From contig CAKVIG010000001.1 of assembly GCA_934754515.1 (NCBI GenBank), forward strand, positions 1 to 64,000: 64,000 nucleotides of DNA, given 5' to 3'. Below, in pieces: positions 25,254 through 32,904 of this stretch. The notes beneath the pieces are model-generated. The model did no database searches, was not told where the DNA came from, and saw only the letters and a list, made by a program, of their open reading frames with translations. This DNA comes from an uncultured Candidatus Melainabacteria bacterium (GTDB lineage: Bacteria > Cyanobacteriota > Vampirovibrionia > Gastranaerophilales > Gastranaerophilaceae). Position 1 is the stretch's first letter. The number at the start of each line of letters is the position of its first letter. Position numbers and translations under genes: made by a program.

Positions 25254-25868
25254 ATGAAAAAACTACTAATAACAATCGCATTAATCTTAACCACAGCAAC
25301 AATGGGTGTGCAGGCTGAGTCTTTGTTCACGCTTGGCGCAACACAAAATTATGCAGGCGTTCCTCGCTCTTTGTTCGGCGGAGTACAAGCGCACCAAATA
25401 GGGGATTTGTTATCAATAATTATGAGTGAAAATATCACAGTTAGTGATAATTTAACATATTCTTCAGAAAAATCTTCAACAACAGAAGATTCTTTCACAA
25501 ACTTTTTAAAAGACTGGTTTGGACTTAAATTTTTAAAAAGCTCAAACGGTTACGGCGGTTCTAACGAGGTTTCAAACTCAGCTGCCGGCGGTCGTTCTAT
25601 GTCATTTGGCGATAAAATCGCAGTACAAGTTGTACAACAACTTCCTAACGGAAATTTAGCAGTACAAGGTAAAAAGACATTAGTAAACGGCAATGAAAGA
25701 ATGGATTTTATTATAACGGGCGTGGTCGATCCTCGTTGGCTTAACGTAAATGGCGAAATCTATTCTTACAATGTTTCTAACCTACAATTCGCATTGTCAG
25801 GTAGAGGCGCAATATCTAGAAACCAAAATGAAGGAATATTTAATAGGTTTATTAAGTATTTGTTCTAG
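25254..25868 (+). CDS. flgH: Flagellar L-ring protein FlgH
   Basis: A 204-aa outer-membrane ring protein. The signal peptide (KKLLITIALILTTATMGVQA) has no obvious lipobox Cys, unlike enterobacterial FlgH. Motifs: SLFGGVQAHQIGDLLSIIM, then SENITVSDNLTYSSEK, DKIAVQVVQQLPNGNLAVQG with KKTLVNGNER, and GVVDPRWLNVNGEIYSYNVS. It forms the outer-membrane bushing of the rod. Confidence 0.95.
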   Translation: MKKLLITIALILTTATMGVQAESLFTLGATQNYAGVPRSLFGGVQAHQIGDLLSIIMSENITVSDNLTYSSEKSSTTEDSFTNFLKDWFGLKFLKSSNGYGGSNEVSNSAAGGRSMSFGDKIAVQVVQQLPNGNLAVQGKKTLVNGNERMDFIITGVVDPRWLNVNGEIYSYNVSNLQFALSGRGAISRNQNEGIFNRFIKYLF

Positions 25869-25881
25869 AAAATGGAGATTT

Positions 25882-26006
25882 AGTTGAAAGGTTGAAAAGC
25901 GAAAATGTTGAAAAGTTTATTAAGTTCGCTAACGCTCACAATTTTATATATGACCGAAGGGAATTAAATGAACCTTTCCGCTTTTCAACTTTTCAACTCC
26001 TCAACT
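25882..26006. repeat. Flagellar intercistronic palindrome, family D copy 7 (orientation B)
   Basis: Between flgH and flgN. It runs up to 8 nt from the flgN start codon, so the palindrome occupies the place where a ribosome-binding site would be. Confidence 0.85.
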
Positions 26007-26014
26007 AAAAAATA

Positions 26015-26509
26015 ATGAACACACAATTCCAAAAACTAAATGAAACACTCGATAACGAAATCAAGGCTTACACCAAGCTGAAGGTGCTTTTTGAAGAAAA
26101 ACGCGATAGCTTGAAAAGTTCTAAGCCTGATGATTTGGGTGTGCTTGATAACAAAATTTTGGCACTTAATAACCAAATAACAAAACTTAATAACCAGCGC
26201 ATGGATATTGCAGCAGAACTCGGAAATCCTGACGCTAATATGTCTTGGTTTATCAAGAAAGCTCAAGAGCAAGCTCCTGAATACATTGAAGCTTTAAAAG
26301 AAAAAAAGGTTAAGATTTGTAAATTAATTTCCGAATTAGCGTTATTAAATAATCAAAATGTGGAATTACTAAAACATGGCATTATAATTTCTAACAAGAT
26401 GTTGGAAACAGTTATAAATGCTTTTGCTCCTCAAGGATGTTTTTATAACGGAGCAGGTAAAACAGACACACATGACGTTGACATGTGGACCATAAACGAA
26501 GAAATATAA
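26015..26509 (+). CDS. flgN: FlgN-like flagellar export chaperone
   Basis: A 164-aa, almost wholly helical protein (long coiled coil from KLNETLDNEIKAYTKLKVLF to about residue 130, then a polar tail). FlgN-family chaperones have this build, and it lies directly upstream of their clients flgK and flgL. Identity therefore rests on shape plus position. No ribosome-binding site is visible because a family D palindrome abuts the ATG. Confidence 0.68.
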   Translation: MNTQFQKLNETLDNEIKAYTKLKVLFEEKRDSLKSSKPDDLGVLDNKILALNNQITKLNNQRMDIAAELGNPDANMSWFIKKAQEQAPEYIEALKEKKVKICKLISELALLNNQNVELLKHGIIISNKMLETVINAFAPQGCFYNGAGKTDTHDVDMWTINEEI

Positions 26510-26582
26510 TAAGTTCGCGATTGCATGGCTATAAAAAGGACTTAGCAATATTTGTACTAAAAATAGGATATGAGGTAAAACA

Positions 26583-28187
26583 ATGGTTAGCTTACTATCA
26601 GCACTAAATATGACAGGAAACACGCTTTCAGTAAACGAAAAAGCGATTAGCGTTGTTTCACATAACGTTGCGAATATGAATACTGAAGGATATCACAAAC
26701 AACGTGCTAACCTTGAAACCCGTAATATAGCCGGTGTAATCGGAAATAATGTTAACAATCAAGTACGCGCAAACGGTGGTGTGAAAATTGCTAATATTAT
26801 GCGCTACAATGATGAATACCTTAACAATTACTACCGTACACAACTTTCTGAACAGGCAAAATTAAACGCTCAGCTTGATGGCTTAGGTGATTTGTCAAAT
26901 ATTCTAAATGACTTGGAAGGAACTGGTATAGATGCTCAGCTTTCAAAGTTTTATGAAGCATTAAATAATTTAAACAAATATCCTGCAGATTCAACTGCAA
27001 GAACAAATTTTATTGAAACAGCAAAAACTTTGACTTCTGTTTTGAACGGCAAATATACACAACTTCAACAAAACACATCTGAAGCTTTGGGTGATGGTGA
27101 GTCAATAGAAAGTTTGAAAAATTCAAAAATCTATGTTCAATATTCAGCTTTTAATAATAAGCTGGAAGAACTTGCAGCTGTAAACAAGGCTTTAATTTCA
27201 ACTCAAACAGGAACTTTAGAAGCAAACAACCTGCTTGATAAACGTGATTTAATTTTGAACGATTTGGCACAATTCAGTGATATCACCGTAGAAGAAAAAC
27301 ATAATGGCGCTGTTAATGTTTATATTGGCGGCAATTCGGTTGTTGAGTGTGCTAAGGTTACGGGAAAATTGGAAATTGAAACTGCAAAATCTTATTGTGA
27401 CAAACAAAACCCACCAATCACTTATCCTGATGATTGGAAGGGTGAAAATGCAGTAATTAGTATTGTTAATCCTGAGACAAAAGAAGTTATAAGCGCAAAT
27501 GCCAATGCAGATATAACTTCCGGCACTTTGGGCGGTTTGCTTCATTTCGCAACAGATACGGGTAACGGCGAAAACGGAATTAATGCCGGCACTGTTATGA
27601 ACGGTTTAAATAAGCTTGCGCAAACGATTGCTAAAACATTCAACGATTTGAATACAAGGAATGGTGCATATTGCATCAATCCTGACGATACAAGCAAATT
27701 AAAGGCTACTGATGCGGATAATTTGATTTTTGTAGGTCCTGATGGTACTGCGAATAATATAACCGCAGGAAATCTTCAAATAAACTCAGCTCTTTTGGCG
27801 GAAGACGGTTGTTGGAAGCTTTCTTGCGCATATTTTGATGATGCTGCAAATTTTGATGAAAATGCAGTGGGTAACGCGCAAAACGTTGAAAGTATGATTG
27901 GTACAAGAAATGCTAAAAATGCTGATTTAAACAATACTTCTATTGAAGAATTCTATACAGCTTTAGTCGGCAAAGTAGCTTCTGCAGGAAGTAATATAAA
28001 ATCATTGGCGGATACACAAGATCAAGTTGTTCAGTCAATTGAAAGCAAAATTAAGGATTCAACAGGCGTTGATTTGAACGAAGAATTGGTAGACTTAGTT
28101 AAGTATCAAACAGCATATCAAGCAGCCGCACAAGTTTTCAACACTTGTAACAACTGTCTTGATGTACTTATGAGTTTAGGAGGTTAG
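26583..28187 (+). CDS. flgK: Flagellar hook-filament junction protein FlgK (HAP1)
   Basis: A 534-aa protein of standard size. It starts MVSLLSALNMTGNTLSVNEK with SVVSHNVANMNTEGYHKQRA (hook-axial motif), contains GIDAQLSKFYEALNNLNKYP typical of FlgK, and ends with EELVDLVKYQTAYQAAAQVF plus NTCNNCLDVLMSL. A tgaggt site lies about 8 nt before ATG. flgL follows after 4 nt. Confidence 0.95.
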   Translation: MVSLLSALNMTGNTLSVNEKAISVVSHNVANMNTEGYHKQRANLETRNIAGVIGNNVNNQVRANGGVKIANIMRYNDEYLNNYYRTQLSEQAKLNAQLDGLGDLSNILNDLEGTGIDAQLSKFYEALNNLNKYPADSTARTNFIETAKTLTSVLNGKYTQLQQNTSEALGDGESIESLKNSKIYVQYSAFNNKLEELAAVNKALISTQTGTLEANNLLDKRDLILNDLAQFSDITVEEKHNGAVNVYIGGNSVVECAKVTGKLEIETAKSYCDKQNPPITYPDDWKGENAVISIVNPETKEVISANANADITSGTLGGLLHFATDTGNGENGINAGTVMNGLNKLAQTIAKTFNDLNTRNGAYCINPDDTSKLKATDADNLIFVGPDGTANNITAGNLQINSALLAEDGCWKLSCAYFDDAANFDENAVGNAQNVESMIGTRNAKNADLNNTSIEEFYTALVGKVASAGSNIKSLADTQDQVVQSIESKIKDSTGVDLNEELVDLVKYQTAYQAAAQVFNTCNNCLDVLMSLGG

Positions 28188-28191
28188 TTGA

Positions 28192-29277
28192 ATGGTAAAT
28201 AGAATTTCAACAAGCGGAAAATATTCTCAATTAGTTGCTGATATGCAAAAGCAACTCAATAATTATAATAAACTTACTAAACAATTAGCTTCCGGAAGCA
28301 AAATCACAAGTATTACGGAAGACCCCATTGCAGCGGTTAATATTTTGAACACAAACCGTCAATTAGGTCAGATTGATACTTTTTCTCAAAACGTAGAAAT
28401 CGCTCAAAAGGAATTGAGTGCTTTGGATGATTTGATGGATTTGGCAAACGGTTATTTGTCAACAGCTTGGGATAAAGCAATTCAGGCTAATAACCAAACT
28501 TATAGCGAAACATCATTGAAGGCTTTGAAGGTTGAAATTGATGAATTAACAAAAACAATGGTGGATTTAGCAAATACTGAATATGATAACAACTACATAT
28601 TTTCAGGCGCAAACACAAAGACAATCCCTTATACTATTGATGAAAACGGCGATATAACTTATCACGGAACACCGCACGATAATCCTGATTATATCAGACA
28701 AACAGAAGTTGCAGACGGCGTTTTTGAAGTAATTAATACAACCGGCGATAAAGTATTTGGTTATTACACAACAAAAGATGCGAATGGAAACAATTTGTTT
28801 ACGGATGCAAACGGTGATACGGTTATTGAAACGGTTGATGCTCAAACAGGTGTAAAGAGCTATGCGTACGAAAACGGCAATACTTACAACGGAGATGTAA
28901 AGGATTTAACTCCGAAAGAAGAGTTTTCAGGAGTTATGGGTGCCTTAAAGAAATTAAGCAACTCTATTCAAAAAGTTCTTGATGGCAATACAGAAGAAGG
29001 CTATAAAGAAATGAATTCAACTTTGGATATGTTTTCTAATTCATTGACACAAATTACGACCGAACAAACAAAATTTGGCGGCGTTGCAAACAGATTAGAA
29101 ATGACAAGTTCAACATTGGAAACAAGTAACGAAAGCTTGACTGGCTACTTATCAGAAATCAAAGATATTGATTTAACAACAGCAATTACAAACTGGATGC
29201 AAGCACAATACGCTTATCAAGCAAGCTTGCAAGTTACCTCAGCTTCTATGGGCATGAGTTTGTTGAATTATCTATAA
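28192..29277 (+). CDS. flgL: Flagellar hook-filament junction protein FlgL (HAP3)
   Basis: A 361-aa flagellin-like protein. The N terminus (VNRISTSGKYSQLVADMQKQ, then KLTKQLASGSKITSITEDPIAA) and the C terminus (TAITNWMQAQYAYQASLQVT) form the D0/D1 coiled coils. The middle contains NTEYDNNYIFSGANTKTIPY, a FlgL hallmark. aggaggt lies 7 nt before ATG. It is the last gene of the flagellar operon; a terminator follows at 29399-29422. Confidence 0.94.
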   Translation: MVNRISTSGKYSQLVADMQKQLNNYNKLTKQLASGSKITSITEDPIAAVNILNTNRQLGQIDTFSQNVEIAQKELSALDDLMDLANGYLSTAWDKAIQANNQTYSETSLKALKVEIDELTKTMVDLANTEYDNNYIFSGANTKTIPYTIDENGDITYHGTPHDNPDYIRQTEVADGVFEVINTTGDKVFGYYTTKDANGNNLFTDANGDTVIETVDAQTGVKSYAYENGNTYNGDVKDLTPKEEFSGVMGALKKLSNSIQKVLDGNTEEGYKEMNSTLDMFSNSLTQITTEQTKFGGVANRLEMTSSTLETSNESLTGYLSEIKDIDLTTAITNWMQAQYAYQASLQVTSASMGMSLLNYL

Positions 29278-29284
29278 AAATTGT

Positions 29285-29347
29285 GTTAGCCTTCCTCACG
29301 GATGAAGAAGGCTAACGATAAAAAAGGGTAGGGTGCAATTTTTTGCA
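29285..29347. other. Two hairpins after flgL
   Basis: gttagccttc/gaaggctaac (29285-29294, 29307-29316) is followed by ggtgcaa/ttgcacc around tttt (29330-29347). The second motif recurs at about 30472-30489. Neither has a proper T run, so they are probably 3'-end stabilisers or repeats. Confidence 0.45.
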
Positions 29348-29398
29348 CCAAAAACAAATAATAAATAATCTACAATTTTAATATACTTACCATTTTCA

Positions 29399-29422
29399 AG
29401 GACATTCTATGTCCTTTTTTAT
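29399..29422 (+). terminator. Rho-independent terminator of flagellar operon
   Basis: aggacat/atgtcct with a 3-nt loop and six T. It isolates the flagellar operon from the metal-response genes. Confidence 0.8.
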
Positions 29423-29457
29423 TGTCTACTCTTTGTCAACTTAAATTAATATTCTAA

Positions 29458-29513
29458 TTGACAAAAAACAAAATCCGTTTTATCATATACCTATACCCCG
29501 TGGGGGTGCGGTA
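29458..29513 (+). promoter_or_regulatory. Promoter with CsoR-type operator
   Basis: TTGACA (29458-29463), N17, TATCAT (29481-29486) form a strong sigma-70 promoter. Immediately downstream at 29494-29513 is taccccgtgggggtgcggta, closely resembling known CsoR boxes (G/C-rich dyad flanked by TA) in an otherwise AT-rich spacer. It covers the expected +1, so bound repressor would block transcription of the Cys-rich gene and csoR. Confidence 0.75.
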
Positions 29514-29567
29514 GTAATAAATTGTTTGTATTCTTTGAAAATACAAAAACAAAAAAAGGTGGTTCTT

Positions 29568-29831
29568 ATGAACAAATTATTTACAGGTTTATTAGTTTTA
29601 TGCGCATCAGTTGTTTTATCAGGTGCTGTGTTTGCGTGTGATTGCGGATGCAATTGCACTAAAGATTGTCAATGCAAGCAAGAATGTACAAGCGACTGTA
29701 CATGCGGCTGTCAAGAAGGTAAAACTTGCGAGTGCCAAAACAAAGGCTGTGAATGCCAAAAACAAACTTGCAAATGCAACAAAAAAAGAGTATTCAAATT
29801 TTTCGGAAAATCAAAATGTGAATGCAAATAA
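29568..29831 (+). CDS. Cys-rich exported metallothionein-like protein, 87 aa
   Basis: The signal peptide (NKLFTGLLVLCASVVLSGAVFA) is followed by a 64-residue mature chain with 18 Cys, mostly as C-x-C and C-x-x-x-C (CDCGCNCTKDCQCKQEC, then CTCGCQEGKTCECQNKGC). A basic tail (KKRVFKFFGKSK) ends in CEC. This density suits thiolate binding of Cu(I) or similar soft metals in the periplasm or at the surface. aggtgg lies 7 nt before the ATG at 29568; an upstream TTG has no such site. It sits behind a CsoR-type operator and before csoR, implying copper induction. Export distinguishes it from classical cytosolic metallothioneins. Confidence 0.8.
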   Translation: MNKLFTGLLVLCASVVLSGAVFACDCGCNCTKDCQCKQECTSDCTCGCQEGKTCECQNKGCECQKQTCKCNKKRVFKFFGKSKCECK

Positions 29832-29842
29832 TTGAATCGTAT

Positions 29843-29909
29843 GTTGGGTTGAACGCTTTTTATTCAACCCAACAACTTCAATTACCGTAAGTTGGGCTTT
29901 CAGCCCAAC
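29843..29909. repeat. Two intercistronic hairpins
   Basis: gttgggttgaa/ttcaacccaac (29843-29853, 29863-29873) and gttgggct/agcccaac (29891-29909). They resemble short palindromes at 416-432 and 8322-8343 and may tune expression of csoR relative to the Cys-rich gene. Confidence 0.55.
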
Positions 29910-29932
29910 AACACACTAAAAAGGAAAACACC

Positions 29933-30208
29933 ATGCACGCAGACAAGAAAAAGGTAACAAGACTTCTCAAAACCGCACAAGGACAAATTGACGGCTTAAT
30001 AAAAATGGTTGAAGATGATAGATATTGTGTTGATATAAGCACACAGCTCTTAGCCACTCAGGCAATTCTAAGACGTGTAAATTTTGATATCTTAAAAGGC
30101 CACTTTGAACATTGTATAAAAGATTCTTTATCACAAGCCGATGCAACGGAAAAAGATAAAAAAATCTCCGAACTTGTAACCGTATTAGACAAAATTTTGC
30201 GTCAATAA
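29933..30208 (+). CDS. csoR: CsoR-family copper-sensing transcriptional repressor
   Basis: A 91-aa all-helical repressor of the CsoR/RcnR family. The ligand set is Cys32 (DRYCVDI), His57 and Cys61 (KGHFEHC). The spacings 25 and 4 are those of Cu(I)-binding CsoR proteins, rather than the RcnR/FrmR pattern. LKTAQGQIDGLIKMVE is the family DNA-binding helix. In the apo form it should bind the G/C-rich box at 29494-29513 and release it on Cu(I) binding, so it is autoregulated with the Cys-rich protein. No CopA or CopZ is in the window. aaaagga lies 8 nt before ATG. Confidence 0.9.
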   Translation: MHADKKKVTRLLKTAQGQIDGLIKMVEDDRYCVDISTQLLATQAILRRVNFDILKGHFEHCIKDSLSQADATEKDKKISELVTVLDKILRQ

Positions 30209-30262
30209 TTCTAATTGCTGCACAATTAAATTTGTGCTATATAAAAGTTAAGGAGGCAAATT

Positions 30263-30460
30263 ATGTATCAAGTTTATATCGACAAACCATCATATTTTGA
30301 ACCTGATATGGCAGGCGAATTTAAGGATTTAGAAAGCGCAGAAGCTTTTGCAAAAAAAGAAAAAGCAGAAGACAGCGAAGTAACTTATGAAATTAAAGAA
30401 ACAAGCGGTTGCTTTAACAGCTACGGTGAACTTCTGGCAACTGTAATCAGACGCGGTTAA
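30263..30460 (+). CDS. Hypothetical protein, 65 aa
   Basis: Small acidic protein with an aaggagg site 6 nt before ATG, so translation is well supported. The pattern YQVYIDKPSYFE, LESAEAFAKKEKAED, VTYEIKETSGCFNS, LLATVIRR suggests a compact beta-alpha-beta-beta fold. I do not recognise it. It could be read through from csoR (54-bp gap) and so belong to the copper operon, though it has only one Cys. Confidence 0.65.
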   Translation: MYQVYIDKPSYFEPDMAGEFKDLESAEAFAKKEKAEDSEVTYEIKETSGCFNSYGELLATVIRRG

Positions 30461-30521
30461 AAAAGTTATTGGTGCAAAAAATTGCACCCTACTTTTCTGA
30501 ATTAAAAACAGATATAAATAC

Positions 30522-30557
30522 GAAGAAGGCGGTATCTCATAACTACCGTCTTCTTTT
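30522..30557. terminator. Bidirectional terminator
   Basis: gaagaaggcggta pairs with taccgtcttctt (one G-T wobble), loop tctcataac, followed by tttc and T-rich sequence. It separates the 65-aa gene from the convergent 92-aa gene. Confidence 0.7.
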
Positions 30558-30584
30558 CAAATTTTTATTGGTCTGTTTTTGAGC

Positions 30585-30863
30585 CTATTGAGCGAATTCG
30601 CCTGTATAAAAACTCATAAGATTTGCCAATCTATGTTGCTTTTCTGCAACTCTTTCAATATTTTGCTTGATTTCGTCAAGCTCTCTCAATAATGTATTTA
30701 AATCTTTACGTCGCTTGTTCTCTAGGCGTTCCTCCTTAATTGTGTGCGGACAAGTTTGATCTAAATTATTTACCTCCTTATTAACTTCACGATTAACTTC
30801 ATCCAAATCGACTTCTATCCAATCGGGTGAAAAACATTTGTTTTGAAAATCTTTTTTATTCAT
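30585..30863 (-). CDS. Hypothetical coiled-coil protein, 92 aa (sigma-28 operon, gene 2)
   Basis: Charged, helical protein: an acidic first third (DWIEVDLDEVNREVNKEVNN), then a basic coiled coil (KEERLENKRRKDLNTLLREL, DEIKQNIERVAEKQHR). It has two Cys and no export signal. An aaggag site lies 6 nt before ATG. It is the second gene of a two-gene unit, 9 nt after the 57-aa gene, driven by the sigma-28 promoter at 31124-31150. Its size and helical build would suit a flagellar chaperone or regulator, but no family is recognised. Confidence 0.72.
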   Translation of the reverse strand: MNKKDFQNKCFSPDWIEVDLDEVNREVNKEVNNLDQTCPHTIKEERLENKRRKDLNTLLRELDEIKQNIERVAEKQHRLANLMSFYTGEFAQ

Positions 30864-30872
30864 CAGTACTCC

Positions 30873-31046
30873 TTAACAATCTTTTTCAGGCCTAAATTTG
30901 CTGATGAAATTTGATACTAGCCAAGCAAAGTTTGTTGCTACCTTCTTACATTCTAAATAATCTTTTTTTACTTTTTGAAACTCTTCTGAGTTGAAATTAA
31001 ATGATGTCATCTCTGAGTATTCAATTAGTGCTTCATGTTCGTCCAT
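30873..31046 (-). CDS. Small hypothetical protein, 57 aa (sigma-28 operon, gene 1)
   Basis: Starts MDEHEALIEYSEMTSFNFNS, then EEFQKVKKDYLECKKVATNF, and ends AWLVSNFISKFRPEKDC. agagg lies 6 nt before ATG, and the stop lies 9 nt from the next start. An amphipathic C-terminal helix may touch membrane or a partner. About 78 nt upstream stands a perfect sigma-28 promoter, so it should be expressed with late flagellar genes. No family is recognised. Confidence 0.7.
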   Translation of the reverse strand: MDEHEALIEYSEMTSFNFNSEEFQKVKKDYLECKKVATNFAWLVSNFISKFRPEKDC

Positions 31047-31123
31047 ACCATACCTCTTAAATCAACAGCTATACACAATTTTTTGTTTTTGCTTTTTTGA
31101 TTTCCTTTTTGCTTACAGATATG

Positions 31124-31150
31124 TTATCGGCACTTTTTTGAAAAACTTTA
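31124..31150 (-). promoter_or_regulatory. Consensus sigma-28 (FliA) promoter
   Basis: On the - strand TAAAGTTT, N11, GCCGATAA, an exact match to the enterobacterial FliA consensus including spacing. It faces the 57-aa/92-aa gene pair. fliA is encoded at 37348. Confidence 0.9.
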
Positions 31151-31269
31151 GAGTTTTAATCAGTATTGTTACATTTCGTTACACAATCTACGCATAGCCC
31201 CCAATTCTATTGAGGTTTATCTTTCGTAACAAAGTGAAGAAATATTAACTTTAACACTTTTATTTCATA

Positions 31270-31284
31270 TATAATAAACCTATG
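31270..31284 (+). promoter_or_regulatory. Putative leaderless promoter of pabBC
   Basis: TATAAT at 31270-31275, aaacct, then ATG at 31282. There is no ribosome-binding site. Confidence 0.55.
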
Positions 31285-32904
31285 CAAATTTATTCGAACA
31301 AATCTTTTTCTAATCCTATAGAGATTATTCAAGCCGAAGGCGATTTAAAACAAGCTTTTGCAAAAATTGATACACTACGACAGCAATATTATTTGCTTGG
31401 TTATATAACTTATGATTTCAAAAAGCTCTATTTCGAAGTCTTTGATAAGTTTGCAGAATATAAACCCAAAACACCTAAACAACTGGGTACAATTATTAAA
31501 CCGCTTATTTCTAAAGAAACTTATATAGAAGCAATCAATAAAATAAAAAAATATATTGAAAATGGTGTAACGTATGAAGTTAATTATACATACCCGTCAG
31601 AAGTTCTAACAAATTTGAACGGAATAGATTTGTACGAAGCAATTTTAGAAAAGCAAAAAACACCTTATAACACATATTTAGAAACCCCTGATTTAACATT
31701 GCTTTCTTATTCGCCTGAATTATTTTTCAAGCTGAAAGGCAATAAGATTTTAACAAAACCGATGAAAGGCACGGCATCGAGATTAGGTGATGGAGAAGAT
31801 TCTAAAAGACGTGAATTTCTTTATAACGACATAAAAAATCGTGCCGAAAATATAATGATTGTTGACTTATTAAGAAACGATTTGGGCAGAATTTCTAAGA
31901 CTGGCACTGTTAAAGTGGATAAGCTTTTTGAAATTGAGGAACATCCGACAGTTTTTCAAATGACATCAGAAATTTCTTCTGAACTTGAAGAAAAGATAAG
32001 TTTATATGATATATTCAAAGCAATTTTCCCTTGCGGTTCAATTACAGGCGCACCAAAGATTTCAACTATGCGAGTGATTGATGAACTTGAACCTTTTGAT
32101 AGAAACATTTATTGCGGTGCAATCGGATTTTTATCACCTGATATTTGCGAATTCAGTGTACCAATCAGAATTTTGTACGGAAAAGACAACAAATACACTT
32201 ATCATGCCGGTGGTGCTATTGTTTGGGACTCTACAGCAGAAGATGAATGGGAAGAAACGCTCGTTAAGACAAAGTTTTTGCAAACTGATTTTCAATTGAT
32301 AGAAACCGCAATTGACGATTGGCAAAGACATATTGCAAGAATGAAAAAATCCGCAAAAGAACTTGGTTTTGAGTGGGATAAAGATATTGAAAACTTGAAT
32401 AAAACACAAGAACAAATCCCCTCTCCACGGGGGAGGGCTAGGGAGGGGGCTTGTCCATGCAATATTAATCCCCCAAAATTAAGAATTCTTTTGCACAAAG
32501 ACGGTAGCTTCCAAAAACAAGAAACACCTCTACCAATCGCTAACAATCATCAGGGATTACCGAAAATCAAGCTTCAAGGCAAAGTCAATTCTCATAATCC
32601 GTTTCTTTATCATAAAACAACTATTAGAGAAACAATGCCAACAGATGTTTTTGAACATATAAGAACAAATGAACGCAATGAAATCACAGAAGGAACTTTC
32701 ACCAATATTGCGATTGAAAAAGACGGCAAATTATATACTCCTCCCGTGTCTTGCGGTTTATTAAACGGCACTTACAGACAAAAACTTTTAGAGGATGGCA
32801 AGTTAATCGAGAAAATTATTTTTCCGAAAGATTTAAAAACAGCAGACAAGATTTTTTGTTTTAATTCTGTACGAAAAATGGTTGAGGTAGAACTATGCTC
32901 ATAA
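31282..32904 (+). CDS. pabBC: Aminodeoxychorismate synthase I / aminodeoxychorismate lyase fusion (PabB-PabC)
   Basis: A 540-aa fusion that makes p-aminobenzoate from chorismate for folate. Residues 1-340 are PabB: EVNYTYPSE, LTKPMKGTASRLGDGE (Lys of the P-x-K-G-T motif), RAENIMIVDLLRNDLGRIS, and FPCGSITGAPKISTM. Residues about 410-540 are a PabC lyase: LYHKTTIRE with the PLP Lys, ITEGTFTNIAIEKDGKLYTP and CGLLNGTYR. The linker at codons 379-391 is built from a family C palindrome inserted in frame (SPRGRAREGA). It overlaps pabA by 10 nt. Confidence 0.93.
   Translation: MQIYSNKSFSNPIEIIQAEGDLKQAFAKIDTLRQQYYLLGYITYDFKKLYFEVFDKFAEYKPKTPKQLGTIIKPLISKETYIEAINKIKKYIENGVTYEVNYTYPSEVLTNLNGIDLYEAILEKQKTPYNTYLETPDLTLLSYSPELFFKLKGNKILTKPMKGTASRLGDGEDSKRREFLYNDIKNRAENIMIVDLLRNDLGRISKTGTVKVDKLFEIEEHPTVFQMTSEISSELEEKISLYDIFKAIFPCGSITGAPKISTMRVIDELEPFDRNIYCGAIGFLSPDICEFSVPIRILYGKDNKYTYHAGGAIVWDSTAEDEWEETLVKTKFLQTDFQLIETAIDDWQRHIARMKKSAKELGFEWDKDIENLNKTQEQIPSPRGRAREGACPCNINPPKLRILLHKDGSFQKQETPLPIANNHQGLPKIKLQGKVNSHNPFLYHKTTIRETMPTDVFEHIRTNERNEITEGTFTNIAIEKDGKLYTPPVSCGLLNGTYRQKLLEDGKLIEKIIFPKDLKTADKIFCFNSVRKMVEVELCS
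32416..32453. repeat. Family C palindrome inside pabBC
   Basis: Reads tcccctctccacgggggagg followed by gctagggagggggc, matching one arm of the intergenic 128-bp palindrome at 36949-37076. The reading frame is kept, and the encoded Pro/Arg/Gly stretch lies in the linker between the two enzymes. Confidence 0.75.

Noticed and set aside
21032..26006. CRISPR array idea for the seven regular repeats
   Set aside because: Repeats are about 125 bp, palindromic, in both orientations and separated by whole flagellar genes, not by 30-40 bp spacers.
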